Assembly (NCBI GenBank): GCA_032768795.1
Contig: CP136495.1
Location: 560,501-624,500, forward strand
Length of the DNA: 64,000 nucleotides
Reading direction: 5' to 3'
DNA from: Tremella fuciformis
Taxonomy: Eukaryota; Basidiomycota; Tremellomycetes; Tremellales; Tremellaceae
The position numbers and the translations under genes are program-made. The notes under the pieces were generated by a model, which did no database searches, was not told the DNA's origin, and worked only from the letters and a program-made list of their open reading frames with translations. Shown piece by piece: positions 9,912-20,500 of this stretch (positions are counted from its first letter, which is position 1; the number at the start of each line of letters is the position of its first letter).

Positions 9912-10683
9912 TGTCAGGAAACCGACACGGCATCCTGACCACGAGACTACCACGAGGCAACTTCCGACGGAAACATCCAAAGGATCCTACGAACCGAAGA
10001 GCGTGAGTACGATAGAACCGTCACTATTAGTCACGAATAACTACGACTTGCTCTTGAAAGCGCTGGAACAACCTGGAGAACGATAGAAGGATACGTCTCA
10101 GTCTTCCATCGGCCGAGTTGAGATAGGAACGCACGCAAGGACAAGAGTCAGGTCCACGATAACGGAGGATAGAGTTATCTCACAGTCAGGGCCACGGGGC
10201 GGAGACCAAGGACGATAAGGACGACGACGGGCACGCAAGGAGATTAGATGCAAGCCAGCGCGGAGAGAAGACGATAGAAGAGAAGAGAGACGACGAGAGA
10301 ATACTAGAGAGTATTGGGAACGAGTAGAAGCGACTAGGAGAACGATGGAACGATCCACGAAGGACGATGCTAGAAGGATCAGAGTGAGAGCGGGCGAGAG
10401 TCAGCAGATACTTAAGAAGGAAGATCGCAGAGGAAGTTCCTCAGCGATCTAGTTAACTAGTCCTCTAGATAGAACGTCTACTTAGAGAATCGACCGTACC
10501 AGTGACGAGAGATAGATAAGTGAAGTGAGTCTTGATCGCTCCTCACCCAGCTTGGTTCCACTCTACTCTTGTTCGTTACTATCTGTTACGAATAGTCGTT
10601 AATAGTTAGCAGCTTGAACCGATAGATTGATTTAGGTGAGCTTTAGTTGGATCTAATACAGGTCACCGGGTACAGGTCTGACA
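9912..10683 (+). repeat. Gypsy 3' LTR (772 bp)
   Basis: It begins TGTCAG and ends CTGACA, a perfect 6-bp terminal inverted repeat with canonical TG...CA ends, and follows a polypurine tract. At 10684 an open frame of another gene begins. The LTR contains two copies of the motif family CTATTAGT...CGAATA (near 10023 and 10575) that is also found in the antisense gene's introns. Confidence 0.9.
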
Positions 10684-12060
10684 ATACCCAATGCTCCCGA
10701 CGGTCTTGAACACCAGACACCGACCCCGTTGGCGTCAGCCACGTCTTTCTACACTGAGGGCACCCTCAGGCAGCCCAACAATGTTGTCCGAGCCGAAACA
10801 GCCTCTTCGTTTGGCCTCCAGTCGGCCAGCAACATTCGGGCGGGTTGGGCGGCGTCCAAAGCAGGCCGGAAGTCCATTGGAGGACGTGTGGCAACCAATA
10901 AGACCTCTGCCGAGCTGTCCAAGGGTCCTGAGCATGCCCCCGCCGTCACCAAACCGTTCCAGGCGCCTCTAGCCAAGGATCACGCAGTGCAGCTTAAGAA
11001 TCAGCCTGTCGGAGGAGTACCTCTCTGCCTTTCACCGTAGCAAGTTGCTGCTCACTTCTGTAGGTTATTTACGTCCCCGCCAGCGAGATCTTTGCCGAGA
11101 ACACCCCATGGACCGACGAAAAGGTCGAGATCTTGCGCAGGGTCTGCAGGAAGCGGCAGTTCATTGGCTATCCCGTCTTTTCCTATGGCATGACGATCGA
11201 TGATGTCCGGGACGAAGTGACCAAGGCCCTGCCGGCCGCCGTGGCTCTTGACATCGTTGATTACCAGTAAGTCCCCTCCTGGGCGCAGTCGGCTGTCCGC
11301 TGGCTGACCTCCTAGTTGGATAGGCAGCGAGGATGACGGCACTTGTCTCTATCATGGCCCTCGAGCCAAATCGACCGCAGCTCGCAACCTTGACCGTTTC
11401 TTTGAGGATGGCGGCCTAGGGATCATCACCCCCGTCAATCCCGTGTATACCGGTGAGGAGGAGCTCGAGAGCTTTCTGCAGGACTGGCGCGACGCTGTCC
11501 ATGGGTATGAGGTTGCCCAGGCCCGCAAGTCGAACGATCGAGCTCTCAAAGACAGGGTTTTGGGCTTTGGTCAGCCCAAGATGAACACCAGGACCGCAGA
11601 GGTATCGCCTGCCAATGCCAGAGACTCTCTAAGGCTCTTGGTTGCCCCAAGACGACGTACATTGGGTGCGCAGGATCGCTTGTCCCTTGTTCCTGTGGCC
11701 GAAGAAGCTGCTGCCACAGACTTCCAGGCCACAGGAACTGGACTGGGCGGTCCTATCGTCCTGTCCGACACGTCGTCAGAGGCAACCATGAGCGCACAGA
11801 GTCAGACCGTCACAGGCGGTTTGACCCTGGTCAGCGACGCTCAATCAAGTCAGAGGGAGTCCGGAGCTGCTGGCACAGCTCCGGACAACGCCCTGGACCT
11901 GATCTCCCCAAGTACGAAAGGAAAACGCACCCCCAAGACTAAGAGGCCGAGGATCGAGTGGTCCCCACTGTTCGCACCCCATCAAGAAACGGTGCCACGC
12001 GTTACTCGAAATTCGGCCCGTGCCGGCACGCTTGATAATGCCGCAAGCACCACGATGTGA
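10684..12060 (+). pseudogene. Unrecognised gene, 3' part, interrupted by the gypsy element
   Basis: The frame is open from the first base after the LTR, so the gene's 5' part must lie beyond the other end of the gypsy element. Proposed exons are 10684-11016, 11064-11266 and 11328-12060, with small GT-AG introns. The best-folded part reads IYVPASEIFAENTPWTDEKV and continues through GYPVFSYGMTIDDVRDE. The tail is Ser/Thr-rich with a basic patch (KGKRTPKTKRPR) that could be a nuclear signal. I do not recognise the family. It may be a host gene or an accessory gene of a DNA transposon with the convergent transposase at 12349-14726. Without its 5' end and promoter it is unlikely to be functional. 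Confidence 0.6.
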
Positions 12061-13129
12061 TCCAGGCGAGTTCGGTCTTCTCTCCCATCGTTGTTTGGCT
12101 TCTTTATGTTAAGTATTGATGAAGTAATGGCTGAAAAGCAGACATCGCGATTCGTCCGCAAGTGACATAGCCCAAAGGTGGTGGGGAGAGAGGCGGAAGG
12201 GCGGCGAGCTCGGGCAGGTGACGATGAGGCCGAGGTATCTCCTTCTCTTGTCTCCTTCAACAGGATTCAGCCCAAATGGGATGCATGAGATATCTGCGTG
12301 CTCAGCAGGTCTGGGGCTATGGGCTGTGCGATTCCCATGCATGTAGCGTCATCCGGGACCAAATAAGGCGGGAAATTGGCTGTGCAGGAACTCATCTATC
12401 TCTGAGCGACATTGTCGGTACCTTTTCTCACCCCAGTCATCCATACCAAGCGTCCATGGCCCAATGCGCTCTAGTAAGCGGCTCTGGAAGCCTGGATCTT
12501 CAAGCGCAGCCACAATTTCGGGGGGGATCAGACCTAGGACGGGCTGGATCTCAACATGTGGGTCATCGGGCGAAATTTGACCATCCTGTCGAAGGCCGTA
12601 GGTGTCCAGCCCGTATTCTGCAAAAGCCAGCGGTCCGCCTGCAGCATTGCCTGCCTCCTGTGATCCCTCTCTGCCCACTATTGCGTCGGGATCGGCCAAT
12701 ATGTCGATACCACGGGCGTCCGCATCAAGAACACCTTTCATGAGCAGGACACACCCGTCATGAAGCCGACTCACTGTCCCACCACATCAGATCTGGGCTC
12801 TGACCGCCCAGGTCATCCATCTTATGTCTGTTCCAGTCCGTGGCGGTGTTCTCCAGGCTCTGGTTGAGCATAGGAAGGTAACAGAGGTGTAAACACCAAA
12901 TGTCGAACGGGTTCTCGACGCTCAGGATGCCCTTTGCCTTGAACTGATCGAAGAGCAGGCGATATCGGAATGTGCACCGCCACTGCAGGTCTACCCAGAA
13001 GCGTTCTATCCTCTGGTTCCTTGTAGATGGGCCTTGGATGAAGGCATGATGTTCGCGGCCTGTAACAATCAGCCCAGCCTTGGCGGGGGACGTACCTCGC
13101 TTGGCCTCCATGAACGCTTTAACTTCAAG

Positions 13130-13697
13130 TGTCACGCCTGGGCTCCCTTGGGTAGTGACGAAGGAGGAACGGAGCAAGAATGTTGGGGCTGTAACCCAAC
13201 GAAGTCGTCACTGGCTCGTCGAGCAAGGACACGGACTAGGAGGTTCGACTCCGGCAAGGTCGAACTTGACCGAATGGGATCGGACTGGGATGGGGGACTG
13301 GGACTGGAGGGGAAGTCACTGGGAGATGTGAAACTGATCCATCGCTGGGGCATCTACGAGAAAGTTGCGGGTTTATATATACAATAGGCGTTCAGGTGAA
13401 CGGCACAGGTGTTCGGGTGATCGTTCGGATGAACAGTCAAATACTACTTCTTCTGGAAGGCGTTCATGTGACCAAAGGGGGTCGGGTGAACGCTGCTTGC
13501 GTTCAGGTGAACGTGGCAGGCATGTCGTCCAAGGCTAGGGTTTGTTCGGGTGAATGGGACCTGTGTTCAAGTGAACACTTGGGTGATCGGTGATGTCGTG
13601 GGTAGATGTCCCAATGATGCGGAGTCGGAGCAAAGCGAAGATTACTTGAAGTTGAGTTGAAGGGCGGAGCAAAGTCGGAGTTTGGTCGTTCATGACA
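13130..13697 (-). repeat. Solo LTR (568 bp) with 5-bp target duplication
   Basis: The ends TGTCA...TGACA form a perfect inverted repeat. The flanks TCAAG at 13125-13129 and 13698-13702 are a perfect 5-bp target duplication. No coding sequence lies inside, as expected for an LTR left after recombination. A TATA box on the minus strand (complement of 13371-13384) puts U3 on the right and R/U5 on the left. It is unrelated in sequence to the copia and gypsy LTRs in this window. Confidence 0.9.
13390..13576. promoter_or_regulatory. Array of eight operator-like palindromes in the solo LTR U3
   Basis: Copies of the 12-mer GTTCRGGTGAAC start at 13390, 13411, 13423, 13462, 13480, 13501, 13544 and 13565. 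Those at 13390 and 13501 are identical (GTTCAGGTGAAC) and others differ at one to three positions. Three neighbouring starts are 21 bp apart, two helical turns. They lie just upstream of the LTR TATA box on the minus strand, the place for an enhancer. The binding factor is unknown. Confidence 0.7.
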
Positions 13698-14726
13698 TCA
13701 AGATTCTCCTTCCCATAGTCTCCCCTGACTCGGCTAGGAAGCCCAAAGCGCTCCACAGCGGCGTGGAAGCTCTCATAGACCGTCGCTGCTCGATTGTTCG
13801 TGCTAGCCTTTAAGAAGACGATTTTCCGAGAGCCGTCGATGCCGCCGTGTATGACGATCTTGACATCGATGAGCTTGTGATGGCCGTCGATATGCCACAA
13901 GCTATTGGCAAATGGGACAGCATAGACCCTTCGTGCTGTTGTTTGAGCGAAGCGGCGTCGGGCCTCGTCCGAGTCGAGATCGTGGATGGCCTGTCGCACT
14001 TGGGCTCGGGACGCTGTAATGCACTTTCTGGCGAAAGCAGCCATCACCAGACGGTAGCCCTCCATGCCGCCACCCTCCTTCCAGCACCTATCAACTTCCT
14101 AGCCGTCAGTACCGAGCTCTGATGGAGACTTTCGAGCGGTCATGCCCGCCGCAGGTTGATGTAAGACTCACCGCCTGCACCTCCACGTCCGTCAGAGCAT
14201 CCTGAGGGTTCCTCCGCAGGCCAAGCGCATGCTTGCGCCTCTGCAGGGTGGCTCGGGACACCTGTAGATGCTTGGCAAGCTGTCTCTCGCTCATACCAAG
14301 CCCATGGAGATCGATAATCATCTGCTCAGAGCAGGCAATCCTAGGGCGTCCCATTGCTCCGGTGTGCTCGAGCGTATGGACCGCAAGGCGTTTGTTTTGG
14401 CCAAGGAGGGTATTGGTGGAAGCCTGGGTGGCCTGTAGGATGTCCTGGACGTGCGTGAGGTGGATATGGAGCGGGGCAAAGACCTGGGCAGGCAGTGACA
14501 TCTCGATAGATCGCAGATCTGTGATTAGACCTTCGATGGACGCGATATGGCGCGGCAAGGCCGTCTGATCTCGGTCAGGTGGGTCTGTGTTGACCCACTG
14601 GAGGGCGTAGGAGGTGTAGTGCGCGATGTTATCCCGAACACAGGTGATGTCGACCTCAGAGAGCAGCGATGAGTCGGTCTACATGTCATTTTTCACGTGT
14701 CCCCCGATGATCATTCAACCCACCAT

Positions 14727-15021
14727 CGCGAGAGCCTTACAAACAACGCCCAGAGGTGATCTTGGGGTCTATGGACGCGTAGAATGATGTGCTGAGTTGT
14801 CTCGTGGTGAGATGAAGGCGCTAGCATGCATATGACGCGTAAAAAATGGAGATAAAGATGGAGTCAGAGGGAAAGGTAAAAATCGGGACCAAAATTCGAC
14901 TTTTGAGGCTGGCGGCTCGCCATAGGTCCCGGCGTCGGCCAATTGCCGATGATCAACCTCCTCTTTCACCTCCCATCATCCTTGTTCTCTTCATCCTTCT
15001 CGCTGGCCAACCTGGCTGATC
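14727..15021. other. Intergenic region before PEX14
   Basis: This 295-bp interval separates the transposon island from PEX14. I see no gene or repeat in it. Confidence 0.6.
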
Positions 15022-16048
15022 ATGGCATCTGCAGGGCCGTCCTCGAGCAGCCGCGCCGAGCTCATACACAACGCCGTGCTCTTCCTTTCCGACCCGAAAG
15101 TATCGCAATCAACACTGACGGCCAAAGTCGAGTTCCTCCAATCCAAAGGCCTATCCGAGGGGGAGATCCAGCAAGCGTTCGCGCAAGCCAGCAGCAGCAG
15201 CAGTACCACCCCATCACACCAGCCCCCAATAGGCTACAGCTACGACTATGCGCTGCGGCCGCCGGAACCGCCGCGGCGGGACTGGCGGGACATCTTCGTG
15301 AGTTCTCGGCCGTGACTACACTGCGAGTCCGCGCTGACTCAAAGATAATGGCCATCGTCTCGGGCGGGGTGTTTTACGGCCTCTCGACCCTCGCGCGCAA
15401 ATACCTGCTCCCGCACCTTGAGCCGCCGTCGTCCAGCTCGTTTCAGCAGACATCGCAGGCCCTCGAGGAGAAATATGACGAGGCGTTCCGCCTCCTGGAC
15501 TCGCTGAGCGGGAAGACGACCGAGCTGCAAGATGCGCTAGAGGGGGATCGGGCGAAGCTGCAGGGGGTGGTGGACAGCGTGGAGAACGCCGTGCGGGGCG
15601 TGTCGGACGCTGAGAAGGCGTGGAGGGACGATCTGCGCGAGATCAGGGGCGAGGTGGAGGGCGTGAGGGAGATGGTGCCCAAGGTATGTCAGGAGCAGCT
15701 GATGAAGCCGCACGATGGGGATCAGCTGAAGGACAGATGATCGACAAGCACGCGCAGCAGCAGTCTGCCGCGCTGTCCGACCTGCAATCGGAGCTGCGAT
15801 CTCTCAAGGCGCTCATCACGTCCAAGCTGGCTGCCCCGCCTGACGTGGCGTCTACTTCGGGGAAGGCGAAAGGCAAAGAGGGCGAAATGAGCTCGACGAT
15901 GGCGGCAGCTAATGCGCTCTTGCAGCCCGGACGAAGAGGCATTCCCGCCTGGCAGAGAAGTGCCAGTCCCAGTGCCCCATCGAGTGAGGCGGAAGGCACG
16001 ACGCCAGAAGGCAGTCTGGCAGGCAGCGGTGTGTTGGACAAGGAGTAG
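15022..16048 (+). CDS. PEX14: Peroxisomal docking protein Pex14
   Basis: Exons 15022-15297, 15345-15683 and 15737-16048 give 308 aa. The N-terminal domain (residues about 12-55, ELIHNAVLFLSDPKV, then KVEFLQSKGLSEGEIQ) is the conserved three-helix Pex14 fold that binds Wxxx(F/Y) motifs of Pex5 and Pex13. A hydrophobic stretch near residue 95 (IVSGGVFYGLSTLARKYLLP) is the membrane segment, followed by a long coiled coil (about 125-230) and a disordered Ser/Pro-rich tail. Pex14 is the docking and pore component for peroxisomal matrix import. Its length is in the usual fungal range. The first ATG of the frame gives a short N-terminus as expected. The 3' end is convergent with PCNA. Confidence 0.94.
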
Positions 16049-16150
16049 TTATCTCATTATTTTGGGCAGTCCTGTTTTTCATGTAATCCATGCGACCATA
16101 TGAAACAAGATTGGAAGGTCATGTACATACTCTCGTCAAGACCGCTACTT

Positions 16151-17439
16151 TCACTCATCCGAAATCTAGCCATTAGTCCATAGAAACAGCGCTCGACAGG
16201 TGTATGACGCACCTTGGGCGCCAAGAAGAATTGTAGAGTCCCTTGTTCAAAGTCGAACTGGACTAGCAAAGGTACGTCGTTGCTCATGTTGAGAGACACT
16301 TCACGGGCGAGCGGGGCGGACTTGGCAAAGTTGGACAGGTACTTGAGGGAGAATGTCAAGGAGACCTGTTTCTCGAGAATGATGGTCACTCCAGGTTCAT
16401 CGTCGGACGACACCTTCGCCTTTTTCGAGGCCTAGCATCAGTTCAGGATCTTTCTGCAGAAGAGGTGCACTGACCTTGCCGGTGCCGTTCGCCTTGCGCT
16501 TCTTCGGCCGGTCCTCGTCGTCCTGCTCGTCTTCTGATAATCAGCGCACAGTCCGTGATCATGCAAGGCGCGACTCACCCCCTTCCTCATCCTCGATATC
16601 TGGCTTCTGGTCCTCCTCCTCTTCCTCCTCGTCATCATCCGGGTCCCGCTTGGCGGCTTTGCTGCCACCAGCCTTCTTGGCCCCTCGGTCCGTACCCGCC
16701 GATTGCTTCAGCAGCACGCTACCGTTGCCGACCTCGCCCTCTGCACTGAATCGCACACCCTCCTTCGATGCTTCGATCTTGACGCTTTCCCCCAGTGCCG
16801 ACAAGTCTCGGCAGATGCGCTGGAACTCGCCTGAAGACATGGTGATGGTGGCGTCGTACTGGGTGTCCGGGATACCGAGATGCTCCTGGTCGATGTCCAT
16901 GAGCTTCATCTCGTACTCGCCGACGCGGTCCTCCTCTGCACGAATCAGTTCTGCACACGTTTATCCATGTGATGAGGTGGCTCACTTGGCGATTCGAAGA
17001 CGAGGCCGAGCGCGTCGGCGTCATCGCTGGCTTTGAGCGTGACGACGTCGTTGTCCTTTGCGCATTTCAGGATTTTGGTGAGCGATGAGAGCTTCCTCGT
17101 CAGCTGCGTCTCTGGTCAGGAGCAGGATTCAGCTCACGTTGACACCGAGAGGCATGTTTCGATCGCAGCGGAAAGCCTCGAACTGCTCGGCAAGCAGTTT
17201 GAGCGAGACGAGCGCAACGTGTGAGTTGTCCATGGCCTGGAGAGCCTACTGAATGAGCTCGATAGACGCAGATGAGGAGCTCGGCTCACGATGCCCTCAT
17301 CGGTACAGTCCAGGTTACCATCCGTCACTAGCTCCTTGATCGCTGCTCGTCAGCCGTAACTCTGCTAATTTCGGCCGCTACGCTGACCATCGAGGAGCTT
17401 TTTGAGGACCGAGGCCTGTTTCACACGAGCTTCCAACAT
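16151..17439 (-). CDS. POL30: Proliferating cell nuclear antigen (sliding clamp) with a long insert
   Basis: Eight exons (17388-17439, 17290-17342, 17138-17236, 16986-17103, 16579-16935, 16475-16533, 16213-16431, 16151-16165) join in frame to 323 aa. Start [39 protein letters not shown], the [13 protein letters not shown] connector region and the C-terminus LAPKISDE are classic PCNA. The short last exon is needed to obtain that C-terminus. PCNA is usually about 260 aa. The extra length is a roughly 70-residue low-complexity insert in the C-terminal domain: acidic ([12 protein letters not shown]) between lysine-rich patches ([24 protein letters not shown]). The trimeric clamp tethers DNA polymerases and repair proteins. 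Its promoter has near-MCB motifs. Confidence 0.97.
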
Positions 17440-17765
17440 CTTGCGAGTGGGTTTTAGGCGACGTTGAGGACAAGAGAGGGGAGTGAACAAGAGATGACAG
17501 ATAAATGACTTTTGAACACGATCTCTACAGAGCAGTCGCGACGCGCGGGAGCCACAGTCGCGTCATCCCGATGGAGGCTACCATATCACTCTCCCCTAGG
17601 CAGGGCTACCACTATATATGACGTGGAACCATACCCCGCAGCGCCGACGGTGACGCCCTATCGCTGCACGTCGACCGCGTCTCTGGCAACGACATAGACC
17701 ACATCTCTAGACTCTACATCTTTGCACGCAGCGCCCGTCAAGAGCTCGAGGGCTGACTGGACGAG
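17440..17765. promoter_or_regulatory. Divergent PCNA / SAC1 promoter
   Basis: The 326-bp interval holds two ACGCG cores in opposite orientation (ACGCGCG at 17541-17547; CGCGT at 17559-17563), close to the MluI cell-cycle box used by MBF in fungi for S-phase genes. A TATA-like tatatat lies near 17613. Assigning the ACGCG motifs to PCNA is inference from known fungal regulation. Confidence 0.5.
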
Positions 17766-20350
17766 ATGGCGCAGCCCCTTTATCGCTCTGGCTCCCAGCC
17801 GGGCCAGACTCCCAAGCTCGGAGGCAGCTTCAACTGCCTACCAGTACGTTTCCCTTGGGCATCTCGAGGAATGACGCTGACTTGGCCAGCTACACGAGAC
17901 GCTCAACCTCTACGTGTCACCGTCGGCGTATGTTTTCGAGCCGGCTTCGTCGTCGCTAGCTGTGCATGCCCACGACGGCGGCTCGCTCGTCAGCGAGAAG
18001 GACGTGCGAGAGACATTGCACGTGGACCGCAAGACCGGACAGATGGTGTTGAATCGTGAGCGGCCTGCCACATGAGGTCGTGAGAATGCTGAGTAGGCAG
18101 AATCGTCAGAGATACCCTACGCAAAGGAGAAGGTAATCACTTGCTACGGCATCGTCGGCCTGCTCTCATTAGCTACAAGTGAGCTCTTTTAACCCTCTCC
18201 CTATTCAAGAGCTGACACGGTCTAGCCGACTTCCTCCTGATTATCACCGCCCGCAATCCCTCATGCCGACTGCTTGGACAGCCAATATACCTCGCGACCG
18301 ACTTCCGTCTCCTCCCTCTATCCCCACTATCAACAACGTCCACAATCCTCGACCACCCTATAGAGAAAGAGCTCATCTCCCTGGTGGAGCAAGGGCTGAA
18401 GGCGGGGCGCATGTGGTTCTCCTACGGCCTTGATCTGACCAATACGTTGCAACGGCAGAAGAAGTTGGAAGATGATGGGCACGGACCAGGCAGGGCGCCG
18501 CTGTGGCAGCGAGCAGACGAGAGGTTCTTCTGGAATCGATATTTGCAATCTCGGCTGATTGACGTTACGACGTCTGGCCAGTGCGATGTGAGCTCTCTCT
18601 GGGTACCGGATCTTAGCTTATCGACAGCTGAGTCGCTTCATCCTACCAGTGCTTCAGGGCTGTGAGTGGATTCAGAGCGCGGTGCCACGAAGGGGCTGAT
18701 CAGTAGCTGTGGAACTTCGCTCGGCCACCATCAACAACCGCGATTTGCTCTTCCTCCTCATCTCCCGACGTTCGAGACATAGGGCCGGGACACGATACTT
18801 TGTACGAGGAATCGACGCCCAAGGGAACACCGCAAACTACAACGAGACCGAGCAGATTGTTCTGGTGGATCCATTGCCGCAGAACGGGGAGCCGATACGG
18901 CGGGGAAGAGTTGATGGAAGGGAAAGGTTGAGCTATGTTCAGACGAGAGGAAGCGCTCCCTTCTTTTGGGCAGAAGTGAACAACCTGCGGTATAAGCCGG
19001 ACTTGCAAGTCATGGACATTCCCGAAACAGTGAGCTGGTTTCTCAGCGGGCTGAGCGCTCGCTTATTGCAGCTTCCCGCTCTGCGAGCCCACCTCCATCA
19101 GCAAATATCCATCTACAATCACGTCTACCTCGTCAATCTTGTGAATCACAAAGGATACGAATTGCCGGTCAAAGACGCGTTCGAGCGCAATATGTCTACC
19201 TTAGCTCTGTCCGACCCTCTGGTGGCCTCCAACGCACACTATGTCTACTTTGACTTCCACACCGAGTGCCGGAAGATGCGCTTTGACCGGATATCGGTTC
19301 TTCTCGATCGCATGGCCCCGGCACTCGAAGAGATAGCCTGGTTCCACTCCGTGCTGCCCCCTTTGACGGCAACGGGCGCGTCAGGCGGCGATGCCAAAGT
19401 CCTGAGCGAACAGAAAGGAGTCATACGAAGCAATTGCATGGACTGCTTGGACCGTACCAACGTCACTCAAAGCGCACTGGGCAAGTTGGCCCTGAACAAG
19501 CAGCTCCGGAGTGCTGGCGTCTTGAGCATCAAGGAGTCTGTGGACGATCACCCAGAGTTCATGAGCATGTTCAGGAATGGTGAGTGCCGCGTGGCTGGAA
19601 TGGCTCACAGCTGACGTCAAGTCTGGGCGGATCACGGGGACACTGTCTCGCGGGCGTATGCAGGGACGGGTGCTCTCAAAACGGATTTCACGCGAACAGG
19701 CAAGCGGAGTAGAGAGGGGATGGTGCAGGACGGCTACAACTCTGTCATGCGGTACATACGGAACAACTTCTTTGACGGCGACAGACAAGACGCCTACGAC
19801 CTGTTGACCGGCGCGTGGGTAGCGAAGAAGGGTGGTATTCCGCCTCTGACAGATACGCGGCCGCTGGTCATGCGCTCGGTCAGTTCCGTTCCATGAGCAC
19901 AGACGCGTCGACTGATGGCAGATGCCTTACGTGCTTGCCTTTGCATTGACAATGATCTTGGCCGCCCTCGTACTGCCTCGGACGTCCGGTGAGTGCTCCT
20001 GAGTTCTGGGAGTGATATGGGCTGAGCCGAAGAACTCTCGATCTATTCTTTCTTGCTGCTTTGGGTCTTCCTGGCTTTCGTGTCTGGCTCGTACATCTGG
20101 GGCAACGTGAGCTCAACTCTTGAAGACTGGCTATGAGCTGACACGGCAGGGCACGTCTTACGTATCGTGGCCTCGGCTCAACCCGCCACTGGAGATCCTA
20201 TCGTACTCTGGACCCGGAGCACGGGGTACCGTTCGCGGCCGAGGACTCGAGCTCTCGTCCATGGTCCCCTTCCGAGGGAAGCGGGGTGCCTCTGTACTGC
20301 GCAAGGAGGAGATCGAGCTGGGCAAGAAGAAGGGTGCCTTGATTGATTAG
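17766..20350 (+). CDS. SAC1: Phosphoinositide phosphatase Sac1
   Basis: Ten exons (17766-17843, 17890-18055, 18101-18178, 18226-18587, 18628-18661, 18707-19579, 19622-19878, 19922-19988, 20033-20106, 20150-20350) join in frame to about 729 aa. The SAC domain shows WFSYGLDLTNTLQRQ, the region RFILPVLQG with RYFVRGIDAQGN, and the catalytic CX5R signature RSNCMDCLDRTN followed by VTQSALGKLAL. Two C-terminal hydrophobic segments (YVLAFALTMILAALVLP and YSFLLLWVFLAFVSGSYIW) are the ER/Golgi membrane anchors. Sac1 hydrolyses PI4P (also PI3P, PI(3,5)P2) and sets PI4P gradients for lipid exchange at contact sites. The protein is somewhat longer than yeast Sac1 (about 620 aa), mainly through the N-terminal extension and C-terminal tail. 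Confidence 0.97.
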
Positions 20351-20500
20351 GCGTGGGTGTGGGGTCGTTGGTTGTGGAAGCAGGATTACGAATAGTATAC
20401 TATTACAGGCGGACATGGTAGACGGCTATGATGCATTTTGGCCCCAGAGTAAATAACAACAACATAACAATAGATGGATTGTCCGAGATGAGATGATATT

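Larger units (their letters stand above)
4916..10683 (+). mobile_element. Ty3/gypsy chromovirus, 3' portion (pol, antisense gene, 3' LTR)
   Basis: The right-hand part of a gypsy element split by the copia insertion. It holds RT, RNase H, integrase and chromodomain coding sequence (to 8174), a separate minus-strand gene (8242-9614), a polypurine tract (9898-9911) and a 772-bp LTR (9912-10683). Gag, protease and the 5' LTR should lie left of the window. The outer end abuts an open coding frame at 10684, so the element interrupts a gene. The target duplication should match 10684-10688 (atacc) at the far end. Confidence 0.93.
12349..14726 (-). pseudogene. Integrase-core (DDE) transposase gene broken by a solo LTR
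   Basis: On the minus strand a helix-turn-helix region (GMSERQLAKHLQVSRATLQ) precedes a DDE integrase core: LWHIDGHHKLI, IHGGIDGSRKIV, VRGDYGKENL and TRNQRIERFWVDLQ. These match the fungal integrase-core transposase family (HxDGxHKLI ... NQRIERLW). Exon 2 spans 14172-14678 and exon 3 starts at 14098. Further small introns lie in the 3' half, and the stop is at 12349. A one-codon first exon at 14724-14726 is only a guess. A 568-bp LTR (13130-13697) sits between the second Asp and the Glu. Taking it and one TSD copy out restores the frame across GKENL, so the break is one insertion. The gene is dead unless the LTR is spliced out, for which I see no signal. Confidence 0.8.

Noticed and set aside
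13242..13252. Perfect pol III B-box sequence GGTTCGACTCC inside the solo LTR
   Set aside because: The flanking bases do not form a T-arm stem and no A-box or acceptor stem fits, so this is not a tRNA gene.
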